Counted from the stretch's first letter, positions 47,182 to 56,993 are shown. The stretch is DNA of 64,000 bases from Terrilactibacillus laevilacticus (GCF_006517395.1 NZ_VDCY01000005.1:62001-126000), one strand, 5' to 3'. Notes: a model not told the origin generated them from the letters alone. Program-made: numbers and translations.

Positions 47182-48177
47182 TTAAATTAGGGATGCTGCT
47201 TTGTCTCTCATCACAATAGTTTGACTTATTGGATCGCCATGAAATCGTCCATTTTCAATAAAAATCTCATTGGCATCATTCCCTGCTGCTATAACACCTG
47301 CAATAAAGATCCCTTTAACATTGGTTTCCATGGTTTGTGGGTTATATACCGGTTTCCCTGTATCTTTTTCGATGTCTACACCCATACTTTTAAGCATTGA
47401 TTGATCTGGATGATACCCCGTCATAGCAAAAACAATATCATTTTTAATTTCAGAAGTTTTCCCGTCCTTCATGTAAACGACGGACTTTTCTTTAATCTCG
47501 GTTACTTCTGCATCAAAAATCATATTGACTTTACCGTGTTTGACTAATGATTCAAATTCAGGTAGTATCCACGGTTTAATACTTTTAGAATAAGAGGAAC
47601 CACGATAGATCACCGTCACTCTTGCACCGGCTTTATGACATTCCATTGTTGTATCAATAGCAGAGTTTTTTCCACCAATAACAACAACATCACAATCAAA
47701 AAATGGATGAGCTTCCTTAAAATAATGATAAACTTTAGGTAAATTTTCACCTGGAATTCCCATTAAATTAGGATGATCATAGTATCCAGTTGCTATAATG
47801 ATATAACGAGCTTGATATGATTTTTCTCCTAGATTTTTATCCAGTTTTGTTAAAACATGAAAAATGCCATCGTCCTGTTTTTCTACTTTGATAACCTCTT
47901 CAAAGCTACTGACTCGAATGTTCTGTCTCTTGACAACTTCTCTATAATAGGACAAAGCTTGATTTCTTCGAGGTTTTCGATCTTCAATGACGAATGGCAT
48001 ATTACCAATTTCCAACTTATCACTTGAACTAAAAAATTGTTGATGAGTTGGATAACGATAGATCGCTTGAACAATATTACCTTTTTCAATAACTAAAGGA
48101 TTATATCCTTCGTTTTTTAAATAAATGGCAGCAGATAATCCGCAAGGACCCGCTCCAATAATAATAACATCTTCCAT
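47182..48177 (-). CDS. ypdA: Bacillithiol disulfide reductase YpdA
   Basis: FAD- and NADPH-dependent reductase that regenerates bacillithiol from its disulfide (Bdr). It has 331 residues: GAGPCGLSAAIYL at 8-20 with the key Cys12 after the FAD GxGxxG, a second Rossmann motif VIGGKNSAIDT near 161-171, and AMTGYHPD. AGGAGAG precedes the ATG. It implies a bacillithiol-using organism. gudB, next to ypdA in B. subtilis, is missing here. Confidence 0.93.
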   Translation of the reverse strand: MEDVIIIGAGPCGLSAAIYLKNEGYNPLVIEKGNIVQAIYRYPTHQQFFSSSDKLEIGNMPFVIEDRKPRRNQALSYYREVVKRQNIRVSSFEEVIKVEKQDDGIFHVLTKLDKNLGEKSYQARYIIIATGYYDHPNLMGIPGENLPKVYHYFKEAHPFFDCDVVVIGGKNSAIDTTMECHKAGARVTVIYRGSSYSKSIKPWILPEFESLVKHGKVNMIFDAEVTEIKEKSVVYMKDGKTSEIKNDIVFAMTGYHPDQSMLKSMGVDIEKDTGKPVYNPQTMETNVKGIFIAGVIAAGNDANEIFIENGRFHGDPISQTIVMRDKAASLI

Positions 48178-48427
48178 ATCCTATCTCTCCTTATTACTTT
48201 TTCACTCTATGATGATTTTTTACCTATGTATATGGTTATATATCTCTACTCTAACTATAGAAAATTTGTGAGCATCCTTCAACCCATAATATTTACATTA
48301 ATTTTATTTATGAGTTCATAATATAAATGAGATCGTCATATAATGGAATCACAAACTCATTTTATATTCAGATCAACATGATTGAGATTGATTATTCTCA
48401 CATAAATGATCAAGCTAACCAAAATTA

Positions 48428-48454
48428 AAAACCTCACGATTAATGTGAGGTTTT
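48428..48454 (-). terminator. Terminator overlapping the mecB stop
   Basis: AAAACCTCAC (48428-48437) pairs with GTGAGGTTTT (48445-48454). The TAA of mecB lies in the 7-nt loop and the codons for its last residues form the first arm. Confidence 0.9.
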
Positions 48455-49048
48455 CCCTTCAATAAAAAAATGATGCAATTGTTTAATGGCGTTTTCTTCT
48501 ATTATAGGTTTACCATACTCCATTAAACGGTGTATTGTTATTGTGGATGTATTACCAAATTCAGCTAAAACAGATACTAAAAGTGGAACATCGACAGAAA
48601 CTTGATCCTCATCGAAGCATATATAATATTTATTTTCAAATAGATATAGAATGCCACTTTCCTCCCCCATATGATGGAGCATACGAGCTAGAGAGATAAC
48701 ATCTTCAAAATCAGTAAATTGATACAAAATATCATAGCTTTCATCTAGAGTTACCTGCATTTCGATGTAATTGTCATCTTCATCATCAAATGTATCAGTG
48801 TCAGAATGAAATGATTTAGAAACAATAACAACCATCCCTTGAGCAGGTAAGGAAAACACTTCAACTTCAATTGGGCCATCCGCTTGAAAACCAAGCTCAT
48901 CATCAGCCTCCATGATCATATCGCGAAAGAGTTGTTCTACTCTTGGAAGATCATGCCACATATCTTCTTTGGAAATTCCGCGTTCATTAAGATCATCAAA
49001 CGTTAAGAAGATCTTAATTTTATCGCTATTTAATCTCTCCAACCGCAT
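48440..49048 (-). CDS. mecB: MecA paralogue (MecB/YpbH), ClpC adaptor
   Basis: Adaptor of the MecA family that delivers substrates to ClpCP. It has 202 residues; MRLERLNSDKIKIFLTFDDL and ADGPIEVEVFSLPAQGMVVIV match YpbH rather than MecA. The acidic middle (DTDTFDDEDDNYIE) links the N-domain to the C-terminal ClpC-binding domain (FEDVISLARMLH to the end). GGAGG precedes the ATG. It lies between ypdA and ypbG, the ypbH position. Confidence 0.93.
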   Translation of the reverse strand: MRLERLNSDKIKIFLTFDDLNERGISKEDMWHDLPRVEQLFRDMIMEADDELGFQADGPIEVEVFSLPAQGMVVIVSKSFHSDTDTFDDEDDNYIEMQVTLDESYDILYQFTDFEDVISLARMLHHMGEESGILYLFENKYYICFDEDQVSVDVPLLVSVLAEFGNTSTITIHRLMEYGKPIIEENAIKQLHHFFIEGKTSH

Positions 49049-49171
49049 CGTATCGTCCTCCTTACCTTACACGAAAATCTTTCTATACTATATGCATCTT
49101 CCTCTTTACTTGTTCATAACAGAGGCTTATGTAGTAGTATACAATGAGTTCTGCTATATGGACAAGTTTTA

Positions 49172-49957
49172 TTACTTAGCCTCCGCTCGGTTTAAGATGA
49201 GATATAACGTATCTGGTTTTGCACCGAATCTAAGTGGAAGACGCGATGTTCCATATCCATTGCTTATGATTAGTTTTCCAAAAGATCGTCTTTTTACGCC
49301 TCCAACTTCTTTTAAACTAAATCCAAATAATCGAATCTGGCCTCCATGCGTATGGCCGCTAACAACAAGTTGAATACCTGTATCTTTTGTGATTCTATAT
49401 TTTATATTCGGATTATGAGAAAATAATATGACGGGCGCATCGGCTTTTCCTTGAAGGGTCTTGTTTAAATCATCTCTCTCATAGGTTAAATCATCAATAC
49501 CTGCAAGGTTTAAAGTTCGCCCACCACGAGTGATAACGATACAGCTATTTTCTAAAATTTGAACGTGGTGATGTTTTAATGTTTTTATAAGTCGATTTTT
49601 ATTAACGGTATAATCATGGTTTCCCCAAATAAAGATGAGTGGGGCAATTTGGCTTAGTTTTTTTAAATTTGTTTCAACTCGTTTAAAAGGAACGCCTCTT
49701 TCAGTAATATCCCCGCCGATCACCACATAGTCGACTTTAGGTAGCTTATTTAGCTTATCAATGAGCTTAGGTGATATTGATCTCCTATGAATATCCGAAA
49801 TAAAAAAAATACGAAAGTCTTCAAAGACTATATCTAGACCCTTTATGGCAATATGATGATTGATAATTCGGTTTAAATGCGCCTCTATATACATGTAAAG
49901 AAGCATAAGTAGGGAGGCAAAAAGGAACAGACCTAGAAAAATTAGCACAAACCACAA
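49172..49957 (-). CDS. ypbG: Metallophosphoesterase YpbG
   Basis: Membrane-anchored calcineurin-like phosphoesterase, substrate unknown. It has 261 residues: an N-terminal transmembrane helix (1-24) and metal motifs FISDIH, GGDITERG, WGNHDYT and SGHTHGGQIRL in order. TTG start with GGAGGG 7 nt upstream. Conserved neighbour of mecB. Confidence 0.9.
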   Translation of the reverse strand: MWFVLIFLGLFLFASLLMLLYMYIEAHLNRIINHHIAIKGLDIVFEDFRIFFISDIHRRSISPKLIDKLNKLPKVDYVVIGGDITERGVPFKRVETNLKKLSQIAPLIFIWGNHDYTVNKNRLIKTLKHHHVQILENSCIVITRGGRTLNLAGIDDLTYERDDLNKTLQGKADAPVILFSHNPNIKYRITKDTGIQLVVSGHTHGGQIRLFGFSLKEVGGVKRRSFGKLIISNGYGTSRLPLRFGAKPDTLYLILNRAEAK

Positions 49958-50267
49958 AACCTTACCCTCCTAAAAGTCCCGCAACTAAAGATATACATCA
50001 TTCATTTTCATAAAAAAGGGCCATGGGACGCGGGTATGACTTGAATAAGAACGAACTAGCTGCCCGATTCCTAATCCCTTTTCGTCTTTTTTAGTTTATG
50101 TAGAACACTAAATTATGTTCAACTGAACACAAATAAATAAACTGTTATTATTTTCCACTCCATTAAAAAAGTTAAGATTTATTGAATGAAAAATATCCAT
50201 ATTGATATTGATTGAGGTTTCACCAGAAATAGATCGATCATTGCTCATTTTCCCCATTGTTGCGAGA
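49958..50267. other. Gene-free stretch between ypbG and the CBS/ACT gene
   Basis: 310 bp, AT-rich. No clear hairpin, promoter, repeat or ORF was recognised. Confidence 0.4.
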
Positions 50268-50906
50268 TTAATCTTCATGTAGATCTAATATTCTAAAACC
50301 TGTTTTTTCCAACTTATCCAGAAAAGATTGAAGTGATTTTGATTTTTCTATTTTTAATACCATACGCCTTACTAATTTATCTGTCTCATCAAAAGTGGCA
50401 AATGAAATAATGTTGATATGACATTGTTTTGCAAAATCAGCTATTTTAGCCATTCGTCCTTTTGCATCATTTGATGTTAAAGAGATACGAACTCCAGATT
50501 TTTGCATTCCAAAAGCACTTTGGAATGTTTCGAGAATGTCAAAACGCGTCACAATCCCTAAAAATTCTTTCTTTTGACCAACTACTACCGCGATAGGCCT
50601 ATCTTTAAGAGCTACAAGGGCTTTTTCAAATACATCATTGACTGTGAGAACGTTGCTGTCTTGAACAACAATATCGCCCGCTGTCTTTGATTCAACAAAT
50701 ACTTTTCTTGGCTCCTCACTGTCAAATGCTGCTTCATAAATTCGATTTTTTGTGAGTAATCCAATGTATTGTTTTCCATCGTTACTAACAACCGGGATGC
50801 CATCAATTTTCTGATCATCAAAAGTATTCAAAATAACTTTTAAAGATGTACTTGTTTTTGCATAAGTGACTTTCATTTTTGGAATCATGACCTGTTTTAC
50901 AAACAT
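50268..50906 (-). CDS. CBS-pair and ACT domain protein (AcuB-like)
   Basis: A 212-residue soluble protein with two CBS domains (about 1-60 and 70-130) and a C-terminal ACT-type domain (about 138-208, starting GVRISLTSNDAKGRMAKI). The arrangement matches AcuB. CBS pairs bind adenine nucleotides, and ACT domains often bind amino acids. AcuB in B. subtilis lies with acuA/acuC; here it is alone, so the symbol is withheld. AAGGAGA precedes the ATG. Confidence 0.82.
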   Translation of the reverse strand: MFVKQVMIPKMKVTYAKTSTSLKVILNTFDDQKIDGIPVVSNDGKQYIGLLTKNRIYEAAFDSEEPRKVFVESKTAGDIVVQDSNVLTVNDVFEKALVALKDRPIAVVVGQKKEFLGIVTRFDILETFQSAFGMQKSGVRISLTSNDAKGRMAKIADFAKQCHINIISFATFDETDKLVRRMVLKIEKSKSLQSFLDKLEKTGFRILDLHED

Positions 50907-51138
50907 TTATATTCTCTCCTTACTCCACATCTTTTTTTCAAAAAGATTTCTTTTCTTTTTAAATCTTAGTTTATTTCAAAAAACAATGAAATCCTTCGCC
51001 AATTTACATAAAAGAAACAAAGACATTAATGAGCAACTTCTTAATTCCAGATGTTTGAATATTTCGTTACATTACATTATTCCACATCAAACTTGCTAAT
51101 CCCTTTCAGGCAAATTAAATAATAAAAAAACTCTTATA
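50907..51138. other. Gap before cotJA
   Basis: Together with the repeat at 51139-51292 it forms a 485-bp gap between divergent genes. I could not identify a convincing sporulation promoter for cotJA. Confidence 0.3.
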
Positions 51139-51292
51139 GTGCGTGTTCAAAAAGGTGGCAAATTAGAAGCAAGAAGATCAAGGGGGCGCTGTTTTGAGGA
51201 CCGGAATGTAGGTTTTTACTACATGAGGACTGGAAAAACGAGCGGGCGCCGAGATTCGCAGCTTATCATTTGGTGACTTTTTGAACAACCTC
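51139..51292 (+). repeat. Family A repeat, short class (154 bp)
   Basis: GTGCGTGTTCAAAAAGGTGG to GACTTTTTGAACAACCTC, with perfect duplication TTATA (51134-51138 and 51293-51297). Upstream of cotJA. Confidence 0.96.
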
Positions 51293-51391
51293 TTATATAT
51301 TAAGATCAATCTTATTATTTTCGGTCTTTGACAAGCTATAGAAACATATACAAGAAAAGTAAACATCTTTTAATAAAGGAGGTTTTCTGCT

Positions 51392-51607
51392 ATGCCGACC
51401 TTTCGAAGAACGTATAAACCTTTCGTGAGTCCTTTCGATCCTTGTCCACCTCTACGTGTCAGAACATATGAAACACCTGCACAACTCTTTTTAGGATTTC
51501 AACCAGAAAATCTTAAACAGTTTACCTTAAAAGAAGCATTAAAACACGGCACCCTTTGGCCCGCTTTATATACTCCCTACACTAATCCCTATGAAACGAA
51601 GAAGTAG
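51392..51607 (+). CDS. cotJA: Spore coat associated protein CotJA
   Basis: A 71-residue inner spore coat protein, rich in Pro and Tyr. PFDPCPPLRVRTYETPAQLFLGFQP matches CotJA in its conserved order. AAAGGAGG precedes the ATG. First gene of a cotJABC unit on the plus strand, against the trend of the neighbourhood; in B. subtilis cotJ lies elsewhere. Confidence 0.9.
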   Translation: MPTFRRTYKPFVSPFDPCPPLRVRTYETPAQLFLGFQPENLKQFTLKEALKHGTLWPALYTPYTNPYETKK

Positions 51608-51805
51608 CTGTAAAGCTATTTTTTCAATAGATCCATTTTTTTCGTCTAACTATAAACATAAGCCGGCTGTCCACTTCTAAAGCTTATTCGTTCCATAGAA
51701 GTGGACGAATAATCAAAGATGATCTCGTGAATGTTTTACCCGGAAGTTCAAACAATCTCCTACCTTTTTTCAAGTGTTACTATTTTGATTTTAGGAGTGA
51801 TTAGG

Positions 51806-52075
51806 ATGGATAAACAAAATCCTCTGCCAAAGAGCTATTATGACCAGTTGGAGGCCATTCAAGTTGTAGATTTTGCCTTAGTTGAACTAAATTTATATCT
51901 GGATACTCATCCGAATGATCTCAATGCTCTTAAACAATTTAATTCCTTAACAAAACAAAGTCTAGAACTCAAGCAAAAGTTTGAAGCCCAATTTGGACCT
52001 TTAATGCACTTTGGAAGAAGCTTTTCAGAATACCCATGGAGATGGAAAGATGCTCCATGGCCATGGCAAGTTTAG
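51806..52075 (+). CDS. cotJB: Spore coat protein CotJB
   Basis: An 89-residue coat protein starting MDKQNPLPKSYYDQLEAIQ and containing VDFALVELNLYLDTHPND, both typical of CotJB; it ends in a Trp-rich tail (YPWRWKDAPWPW). Start at ATG 51806 with AGGAG 8 nt before; the frame opens earlier at 51731 without support. Confidence 0.92.
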   Translation: MDKQNPLPKSYYDQLEAIQVVDFALVELNLYLDTHPNDLNALKQFNSLTKQSLELKQKFEAQFGPLMHFGRSFSEYPWRWKDAPWPWQV

Positions 52076-52189
52076 ACTGTTGTCTTTAGTAGGCAGACGT
52101 ATCTATCAATTCACGTCACTGATTTCCTTGAATATCTCTTGATTAAATAAACCATCTGATGAAAATACAAGTGGGGAGTGTCTATTGAC

Positions 52190-52759
52190 ATGTGGTATTA
52201 TGAAAAAAAATTACAATATCCCGTAAAGGTTAGCATATGTAACCCTAAGTTAGCTAAATATTTGATAGAGCAATATGGCGGGGCTGACGGGGAACTTGCT
52301 GCCGCCTTGAGATATTTAAACCAAAGGTATACGATTCCAGATAAAGTCATCGGTCTTTTAAATGATATTGGGACAGAAGAATTCGCCCACTTAGAAATGA
52401 TCGCTACAATGGTTTACAAACTGACGAAAGACACTACACCTGAACAGTTAAAAGCCGCTGGATTAGGTGAACATTATGTGAATCACGACAAAGCACTATT
52501 CTATGAAAATGCAGGGGGAGTGCCTTTTACCGCTACATACATACAGGCTAAAGGAGATCCCATTGCAGATTTATATGAAGATATTGCAGCTGAGGAAAAA
52601 GCACGTGCCACGTATCAATGGATTATTGATCTTTCCGATGATCCATTTTTAAATGAATCTTTGAGTTTTCTTAGGGAAAGAGAAATCGTCCATTCTCAGC
52701 GTTTCCGCGAAGCTGTGGAAATATTAAAAGAAGAACGTGATAAGAAAAAATATTTTTAA
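52190..52759 (+). CDS. cotJC: Spore coat protein CotJC, manganese catalase family
   Basis: A 189-residue protein of the Mn-catalase ferritin-like fold. It starts MWYYEKKLQYPVKV and contains EEFAHLEMIATMVYKL and HSQRFREAVEIL with di-metal Glu/His ligands. Closely follows the B. subtilis sequence. ATG 52190 after GGGGAGTG; the frame opens at GTG 52178 inside that ribosome site. Confidence 0.95.
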   Translation: MWYYEKKLQYPVKVSICNPKLAKYLIEQYGGADGELAAALRYLNQRYTIPDKVIGLLNDIGTEEFAHLEMIATMVYKLTKDTTPEQLKAAGLGEHYVNHDKALFYENAGGVPFTATYIQAKGDPIADLYEDIAAEEKARATYQWIIDLSDDPFLNESLSFLREREIVHSQRFREAVEILKEERDKKKYF

Positions 52760-52818
52760 AAAGACTGATTAAATCACATGTCCCATTGATTCCGGTATAT
52801 AGGAACGATTTATTTAAA

Positions 52819-52972
52819 GAGCCTGTTCAAAAAGGTGACAAATTAGAAGCAAGAAGATCAAGGCGGCGCAGTTTTGAGGACCGGAATGTAGGTTTTTACT
52901 ACATGAGAACCGGAAAAACAAGCCAACGCCGAGATTCGTAGCTTATCATTTGGTGACTTTTTGAACAACCTC
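52819..52972 (+). repeat. Family A repeat, short class (154 bp)
   Basis: Left end GAGCCTGTTCAAAAAGGTG, right end GACTTTTTGAACAACCTC, perfect duplication TTAAA (52814-52818 and 52973-52977). Lies between cotJC and the shared terminator. Confidence 0.95.
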
Positions 52973-53032
52973 TTAAAGTTGTCTATTATTTGTTTCAGTA
53001 CTTTCTCCTTAGCTTATGTAGTTATAAATTCT

Positions 53033-53064
53033 AATCAGGCGGAGGAGATTCTCCACCTGATTCC
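53033..53064. terminator. Hairpin between convergent cotJC and ypbF
   Basis: AATCAGG plus GGAG pairs with CTCC plus CCTGATT, with one mismatch; T-rich on both sides. Confidence 0.7.
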
Positions 53065-53095
53065 TCTTTATCTTCCAAGGCTTTTAAGTAGACCT

Positions 53096-53551
53096 TCACT
53101 TATGATACAAGTTGATATCTTTTTCGTCATTTAAAAAACGCAGCGTCTCATCTTTCCCACTTTGATCGATCTGTTTAAACCATAGCTCTTCATAACGATC
53201 TATCATTTCTTTCCTTAAGTCATCAAAATCCTCTTTAGCTTCTTCATATTTATTTCTAGCACTCACCCATACAAAATGGATAAAAATACATAGCAAACCA
53301 AAGCAAAGAATAAGCGGATCTGTGCTTACAGATCTCATCGGATCAAGAACAGTTAGTCCAGATAATTTAATGAAGAATAGATAAAAAATAAAAAAAGCAT
53401 AAAGACTGACAAGAGTTGTACTCACCCATAAACGCCTTTTTTTTTGTTTTGATTCATCTTCTTTTAATTTTATGAGTTTACATAAAAGTCGATACGTTGT
53501 TTCGGGAATTACGCCTTCATCACGTAAAACCTTAATTTTTATCTCTTCCAT
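53096..53551 (-). CDS. ypbF: DUF2663 membrane protein YpbF
   Basis: A 151-residue protein of unknown function (YpbF, DUF2663). Two transmembrane helices in the middle (about 44-63 and 80-100) are followed by a long charged helical tail (RNKYEEAKEDFDDLRKEM). Start ATG 53551 with GGAGGG upstream; the longer frame to 53602 spans the ribosome site. Position between the ypbG/mecB group and ypbD fits B. subtilis. Confidence 0.82.
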   Translation of the reverse strand: MEEIKIKVLRDEGVIPETTYRLLCKLIKLKEDESKQKKRRLWVSTTLVSLYAFFIFYLFFIKLSGLTVLDPMRSVSTDPLILCFGLLCIFIHFVWVSARNKYEEAKEDFDDLRKEMIDRYEELWFKQIDQSGKDETLRFLNDEKDINLYHK

Positions 53552-53720
53552 ACATGTCCCTCCCCTTATCAAAGTATGTGAACACATAAGGGAATAGGAC
53601 AAAAAAGAATTAAACCATTTAATTATTTTGGCTTTGTTTAGATCTTGATAGGAACATATGTTATTTCATAGGGTGGTTTCGTAACATTCTAAGTTTCCAA
53701 TTTTCACACTACATCTTTTA

Positions 53721-54305
53721 TTATCGAAGCGCAGCTTGATTAAATTGCTGTTTAAGTAAAATACCTAGCAATAAATCAATGACATAGTGGGTAATCATTG
53801 GAATGATTAGACTGTTTGTTTTTGTAAATAACCAACTTAAAAGCAAACTAATGAGAACGAGGACAACAATCACTAGGGGCTTCTTCAAATATCTTACATG
53901 AATGACAACAAAACAGAGAGTTGTTATCCATATTCCAAAGGTGGATTGAATAAGCCCTCTAAATAGTAATTCTTCACTAAATGCAACCAATCCCATAAAT
54001 AAAAATAGTTCAGGTATTGAAAGAGCTTGCATCATGCGCTCATTTATTCCATCATCATCAAACCAATGTCTTGGAACAGATTTATCAATGATTATTTGTA
54101 AAAGAACGACAACGAGGGCTGGAAGTATCCCATAAGTAAAGAGATGATCATCACCCCTTATTGTTAATACTTTTTTCCAGTAAGTCCAATTGTTTTTATA
54201 TACCAATATCCAAATCGCACTGATTAACAGTAAGATGAACTGTGTTTGTATTAATGCATGTTTGATCTCTCGGTCACTTAAAGCGTTTAATTGCTTTCTA
54301 TTCAT
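53721..54305 (-). CDS. ypbD: CPBP family (CAAX-type) intramembrane metalloprotease YpbD
   Basis: A 194-residue membrane protease of the ABI/CPBP family. SEELLFRG at 110-117 (Glu111, Glu112, Arg116), His136 and ITHYVIDLLLG with His173 make up the conserved active site. Five to six transmembrane helices. Start at ATG 54305 with AAGGGG upstream. Substrate unknown. Confidence 0.87.
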   Translation of the reverse strand: MNRKQLNALSDREIKHALIQTQFILLLISAIWILVYKNNWTYWKKVLTIRGDDHLFTYGILPALVVVLLQIIIDKSVPRHWFDDDGINERMMQALSIPELFLFMGLVAFSEELLFRGLIQSTFGIWITTLCFVVIHVRYLKKPLVIVVLVLISLLLSWLFTKTNSLIIPMITHYVIDLLLGILLKQQFNQAALR

Positions 54306-54448
54306 CGATTGTGACCCCTTTCTTAAGTAAAGCAACATGAGAAGAATTTCTTTCATGACCTGTTTAGTCATACGCCTATATCATCCGTCAAGGAGTATAC
54401 ATAGATGGACTTTAAGTGATGGGCATGAGTCATCATTTCCTATACTTT

Positions 54449-55936
54449 CTAATTGTTATTCAATAGCTTTTGTAATCGCTCTTCCCACGTATCCATTTTA
54501 TCGAAACTCCTTTTCTCTCTTTTACCCTTCCTAAAAATGTCCCAATTTAAACCACAATGATCACAACATGGCTCTCTTTTTTCAATGACTTGCTCATTAT
54601 ATAATTCTAAATAAGCTTCTCTTCGGCATCTTTTCGTCTCAATCCATCTTTTCATTTCATTTAATTCTCGCCATTTATGTTGCTTTCTTTCTTGAATGGT
54701 TGATTTGATCATTTTTTGGACTTTTTCTATATCTAAATCCTTATTAGCAAATTGTCGTAATTGATAGTGTAAAAATTGGGCTGCCGTCTCACTCGCTCCT
54801 TCTTCCTGCATGATGACTAAGAGCTGGTCTGAATGGAGTTTCACGTTTTCATATTTAATTCTCGAAAAAATTCTAGCTAATACATCATCATCTGGATAAC
54901 TTTGATCAATCAAATGTTTTGGTATCTGATCATCTAATGGGCAATATAGTAAGACAGCGAGACTTTGCTTACCATCTCTTCCTGCTCGTCCAATCTCTTG
55001 AACATAGCTATTAATATGTTTAGGATAATGAAAATGCATCACTAACCTCACATTGGATTTATTAATTCCCATACCAAAGGCATTTGTACAAACGATGAGA
55101 TCAAGTTCTCCATCAATAAATTGTCGTTGGATAAGGATACGGTCCTCCGTAGTCATGCCTCCATGATAATAAGCGACGCGATAATTGGTCCGAATTTGGA
55201 TAATAGACGTTAATTGTTCTGTCCAATCTCTACTCCCACAATAAAGAATGCCAGGTAGATGAACCGTTTTGATGATAGAAATGGCCTCCTCTATTTTTTC
55301 ATCTATTGTTTCACATTTTTTAACGACAATCGATATATTCTTTCGATCAATGGGATAGATATATTGATCACATTGTTCCATATCCAACTGTTTGATAATA
55401 TCACGTTTGACATGATCATTCGCTGTTGCAGTTAAGGCTAGGCATGGAGCTGTTCCTAGAGTATGCCTGATACTCGCTAGTTTTAAATAATCAGTTCTAA
55501 ATTCATGTCCCCATTCTGAAATACAATGAGCTTCATCAACAACAAAAAGAGCGATTTTGATCTTGGTTAATTGGTTGAGTAACTTTTTATTTTGCAACAT
55601 TTCAGGTGAAATAAATAAGTATTTTAAATCTCGTAATTGTCCAAGTATCCGCTCTTTTTCTTGGTAAGTAAGAAAACTATTTAAGGCTTTTACTCTTTTT
55701 TCACCATGAGCACGTAACTGTTCACATTGATCCTCCATTAATGAAAGAAGCGGCGTCACAATGATGACTAAACCCTCCATCACATATCCAGGTAATAGAT
55801 AACAAATGGATTTACCACTACCTGTTGGTAGAACAGCAAAAACATCTCTTCTATGTATGATAGAATCAATAATTTCTTTTTGACCTTGTCTAAATGATGA
55901 ATAACCGAATTTTTCTTTTAAAATTGTTTCTAGCAA
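54449..55936 (-). CDS. recS: RecQ-family ATP-dependent DNA helicase RecS
   Basis: 3'-5' DNA helicase for repair and stalled forks. It has 495 residues: PTGSGKS at 37-43, VDEAHCISEWGHEFR, ATATA, and YVQEIGRAGRDG (motif VI). The zinc-binding C-terminus ends with CRR...CCDHCG; there is no HRDC domain, which fits the short RecS (YpbC) rather than RecQ. TTG start after AAGGAGAG, adjoining the ypbB stop. Confidence 0.92.
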   Translation of the reverse strand: MLETILKEKFGYSSFRQGQKEIIDSIIHRRDVFAVLPTGSGKSICYLLPGYVMEGLVIIVTPLLSLMEDQCEQLRAHGEKRVKALNSFLTYQEKERILGQLRDLKYLFISPEMLQNKKLLNQLTKIKIALFVVDEAHCISEWGHEFRTDYLKLASIRHTLGTAPCLALTATANDHVKRDIIKQLDMEQCDQYIYPIDRKNISIVVKKCETIDEKIEEAISIIKTVHLPGILYCGSRDWTEQLTSIIQIRTNYRVAYYHGGMTTEDRILIQRQFIDGELDLIVCTNAFGMGINKSNVRLVMHFHYPKHINSYVQEIGRAGRDGKQSLAVLLYCPLDDQIPKHLIDQSYPDDDVLARIFSRIKYENVKLHSDQLLVIMQEEGASETAAQFLHYQLRQFANKDLDIEKVQKMIKSTIQERKQHKWRELNEMKRWIETKRCRREAYLELYNEQVIEKREPCCDHCGLNWDIFRKGKREKRSFDKMDTWEERLQKLLNNN

Positions 55937-55937
55937 C

Positions 55938-56993
55938 TCAAATTCTCTCCTTTGCTAGTACAAGACGAATCATAAAATAAGAGATATCTTGTCCACATGC
56001 ATCTTTGATCACACTCAGCCGCTTGGTTGTTAAAGAACCGATAATTCGCTGTATATGTTGATATGAATTCTCATCAATAAATGAATCAATCGGAAAAGAA
56101 GGATCCTGAAAGGCGATTTCTATCACATGATCTTCAATGGTATTCTGAGTTAAACGACGTATTGAGGCAATTTGATCCAGTGTCAGTCCGCGATTAATAA
56201 GTTTTAGCGTCTTCCTAGCAGATTGTGTTAATGAAACCGCTGAAGCAGACCTATCTAAATCAGCTATCTTTGCTAAAATAGGATATTTATTTGGCTTAGA
56301 TGCAATTTGGTTAAGAAGTTGTCGTACTGATGATTTAAACAGGAAAGAGGTTTCAAATAGTGATGAATGGGTCAACATGGCTAGTTGTTCAATCGTCATT
56401 CCATTTACCTGAAAACCAGATAACTGATAGACTAAGATACCACTTTCTAGATCGGAGCATGTAGAAAGTGCTGTCTTGATTTCTTTTTGAAGTTGCTTAG
56501 AAATTTGGTAGCGATTGACTTTCAAATATCTATAAAAGTTCTTGGTCCATTGTTGAATGTCATCTTGTCTTGTTACAGGATAGTAATAACGTTTGTGATG
56601 AACCATATGTGACAGACTTTGTATAATCATTTTTAGTTTTTTCCAGAATGGCGTTTCAATGTCAATCCAGTCAGTTAATTCTAAGCCAGCTGGAATAGAA
56701 TAGGATTTTGAGAGCATTAAATACGTATCTGAACCTTTATCAGTTAAAGTAAAGTGATCCTTTTTAATTTCCTGTAGAAGATGTTTTGAACAACAAGAAC
56801 GAATTAAATGACTCCAGTTCTCCCGTGAAAGGTTTTCTAAAGAATTGAAAAAAGCTTGTGCAGAAAAGAGAACGCTATCTTGAATTGTTTGAGATGATTT
56901 TTTCCCACGAAGTAAATGGTAAATGCCATAAATCGAACGATCACCTTGGAATTTTTTTATAAGATGAAGGACTACAAATACGTGATATGACAT
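55938..56993 (-). CDS. ypbB: RQC-type helix-turn-helix protein YpbB
   Basis: A 351-residue protein, mostly helical; the C-terminal part (LKLINRGLTLDQIASIRRL) is a helicase-associated helix-turn-helix. It is always found next to recS in Bacillales, with which it is translationally coupled, and is assumed to help the helicase. AAAGGGG precedes the ATG. No enzymatic motif visible. Confidence 0.85.
   Translation of the reverse strand: MSYHVFVVLHLIKKFQGDRSIYGIYHLLRGKKSSQTIQDSVLFSAQAFFNSLENLSRENWSHLIRSCCSKHLLQEIKKDHFTLTDKGSDTYLMLSKSYSIPAGLELTDWIDIETPFWKKLKMIIQSLSHMVHHKRYYYPVTRQDDIQQWTKNFYRYLKVNRYQISKQLQKEIKTALSTCSDLESGILVYQLSGFQVNGMTIEQLAMLTHSSLFETSFLFKSSVRQLLNQIASKPNKYPILAKIADLDRSASAVSLTQSARKTLKLINRGLTLDQIASIRRLTQNTIEDHVIEIAFQDPSFPIDSFIDENSYQHIQRIIGSLTTKRLSVIKDACGQDISYFMIRLVLAKERI

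Noticed and set aside
51293-51391. Sigma-E promoter for cotJA (ATATACAA)
   Set aside because: The -10 resembles the consensus but no -35 match lies at the right distance.
39719-52972. CRISPR-like array
   Set aside because: Repeats are long, irregularly spaced by kilobases and flanked by target duplications; no cas genes.
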